From Kiritimatiellia bacterium (lineage in GTDB: Bacteria > Verrucomicrobiota > Kiritimatiellia > RFP12 > DVOR01): a stretch of 13,307 bases of DNA. The translations under genes and the position numbers were made by a program. The notes under the pieces are model-generated. The model searched no databases, was not told the DNA's origin, and saw only the letters and a program-made list of their open reading frames with translations. The stretch covers positions 1-13,307 of the forward strand of contig CAAGNN010000070.1 in NCBI GenBank assembly GCA_900771325.1. The letters run 5' to 3'. Positions 13,165-13,307 of the stretch are shown here, one piece after another; position 1 is the first letter of the stretch, and each line of letters begins with the position of its first letter.

Positions 13165-13185
13165 GTATACGCGCGCACGCGCGCG
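13165..13185. other. Alternating purine-pyrimidine tract (Z-DNA prone)
   Basis: Twenty-one bases alternate strictly purine-pyrimidine and consist mostly of CG/CA steps (two blocks of GCGCG-type sequence joined through CAC). Such sequence readily adopts left-handed DNA under negative supercoiling. It lies between the tRNA promoter region and the 22-bp tandem repeat. Confidence 0.6.
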
Positions 13186-13198
13186 AGACAGGTGCGAA

Positions 13199-13307
13199 GC
13201 GAACCCGGGGCGGGTCGGGGGCGAACCCGGGGCGGATGCGAGGGCAACCCGGGGCGGGTCGGGGGCGAACCCGGGGCGGGTCCACCTCGAACCCGGGGCG
13301 GATGCGA
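13199..13307. repeat. 22-bp GC-rich tandem repeat, five units, running off the window
   Basis: Units at 13199-13220, 13221-13242, 13243-13264, 13265-13286 and 13287-13307 (the last lacks one base at the window edge). All share AACCCGGGGCGG; the tail alternates between GTCGGGG-like and ATGCGAG-like forms, so there may be a 44-bp higher-order period. Each unit contains the palindrome CCCGGG. Runs of G at 13207-13232 and 13251-13276 fit a G-quadruplex pattern (four runs, loops of 1, 2 and 7 bases). There are no unique spacers, so it is not a CRISPR array. Confidence 0.9.

Noticed and set aside
13037..13285. 82-codon minus-strand Pro/Arg-rich frame through the 22-bp repeats
   Set aside because: It reads through the tRNA promoter up to tRNA-Pro, has no ribosome binding site that I can see, and owes its openness to repeat composition.
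13199..13307. CRISPR array
   Set aside because: The units are contiguous 22-mers without unique spacers, and no cas gene is in the window.

Overview
The window is GC-rich chromosomal DNA from a Gram-negative-type (diderm) bacterium: it encodes an outer-membrane export protein, two outer-membrane beta-barrel proteins and a Wzz/BY-kinase. The gene content (a PD-(D/E)XK/AAA-ATPase-family fragment, a divergent Tgt, a DUF481 porin-like protein, a polysaccharide export cassette) would fit a PVC-group lineage such as Kiritimatiellota, Lentisphaerae or Verrucomicrobia. That assignment is an impression from gene content only. No rRNA or other phylogenetic marker was available to confirm it.

Layout. 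At the left edge a plus-strand gene ends (1-225). Everything else lies on the minus strand, so the operons read right to left. After a convergent intergenic stretch packed with hairpins (226-398) come tgt (queuosine tRNA modification) and pdxJ (vitamin B6 synthesis). pdxJ is bracketed by two different arrays of 7-bp tandem repeats. Next is a seven-gene block, 2532-11136, read from a promoter at 11162-11190: a short Wza-like export lipoprotein, an unknown secreted 350-residue protein, an outer-membrane barrel, a polytopic Wzy/ligase-like protein, a fused Wzz/BY-kinase, rsmI and a DUF481 barrel. Spacers are short or overlapping, which implies one operon. Upstream of it, clpX (11225-12541) stands behind a cluster of five tRNA genes (Pro-CGG, Leu-CAG, Glu-CTC twice, Ser-CGA). 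The tRNA cluster has a clear promoter (13054-13082) and an intrinsic terminator (12553-12583) that abuts the clpX ribosome binding site. The right edge holds a Z-DNA-prone alternating tract and a 22-bp tandem repeat that runs off the window.

How the genes work together. The 2532-11136 block is the assembly and export half of a Wzx/Wzy-type exopolysaccharide system: polymerase/ligase candidate, chain-length and tyrosine kinase regulator, periplasmic export lipoprotein and outer-membrane barrel. No glycosyltransferase, flippase or priming transferase is present, so those must lie elsewhere. rsmI and the DUF481 gene ride at its end through overlapping stop/start codons. The tRNA cluster is unusual because all five anticodons begin with C, and three of the five genes carry C instead of U at T-loop position 55.
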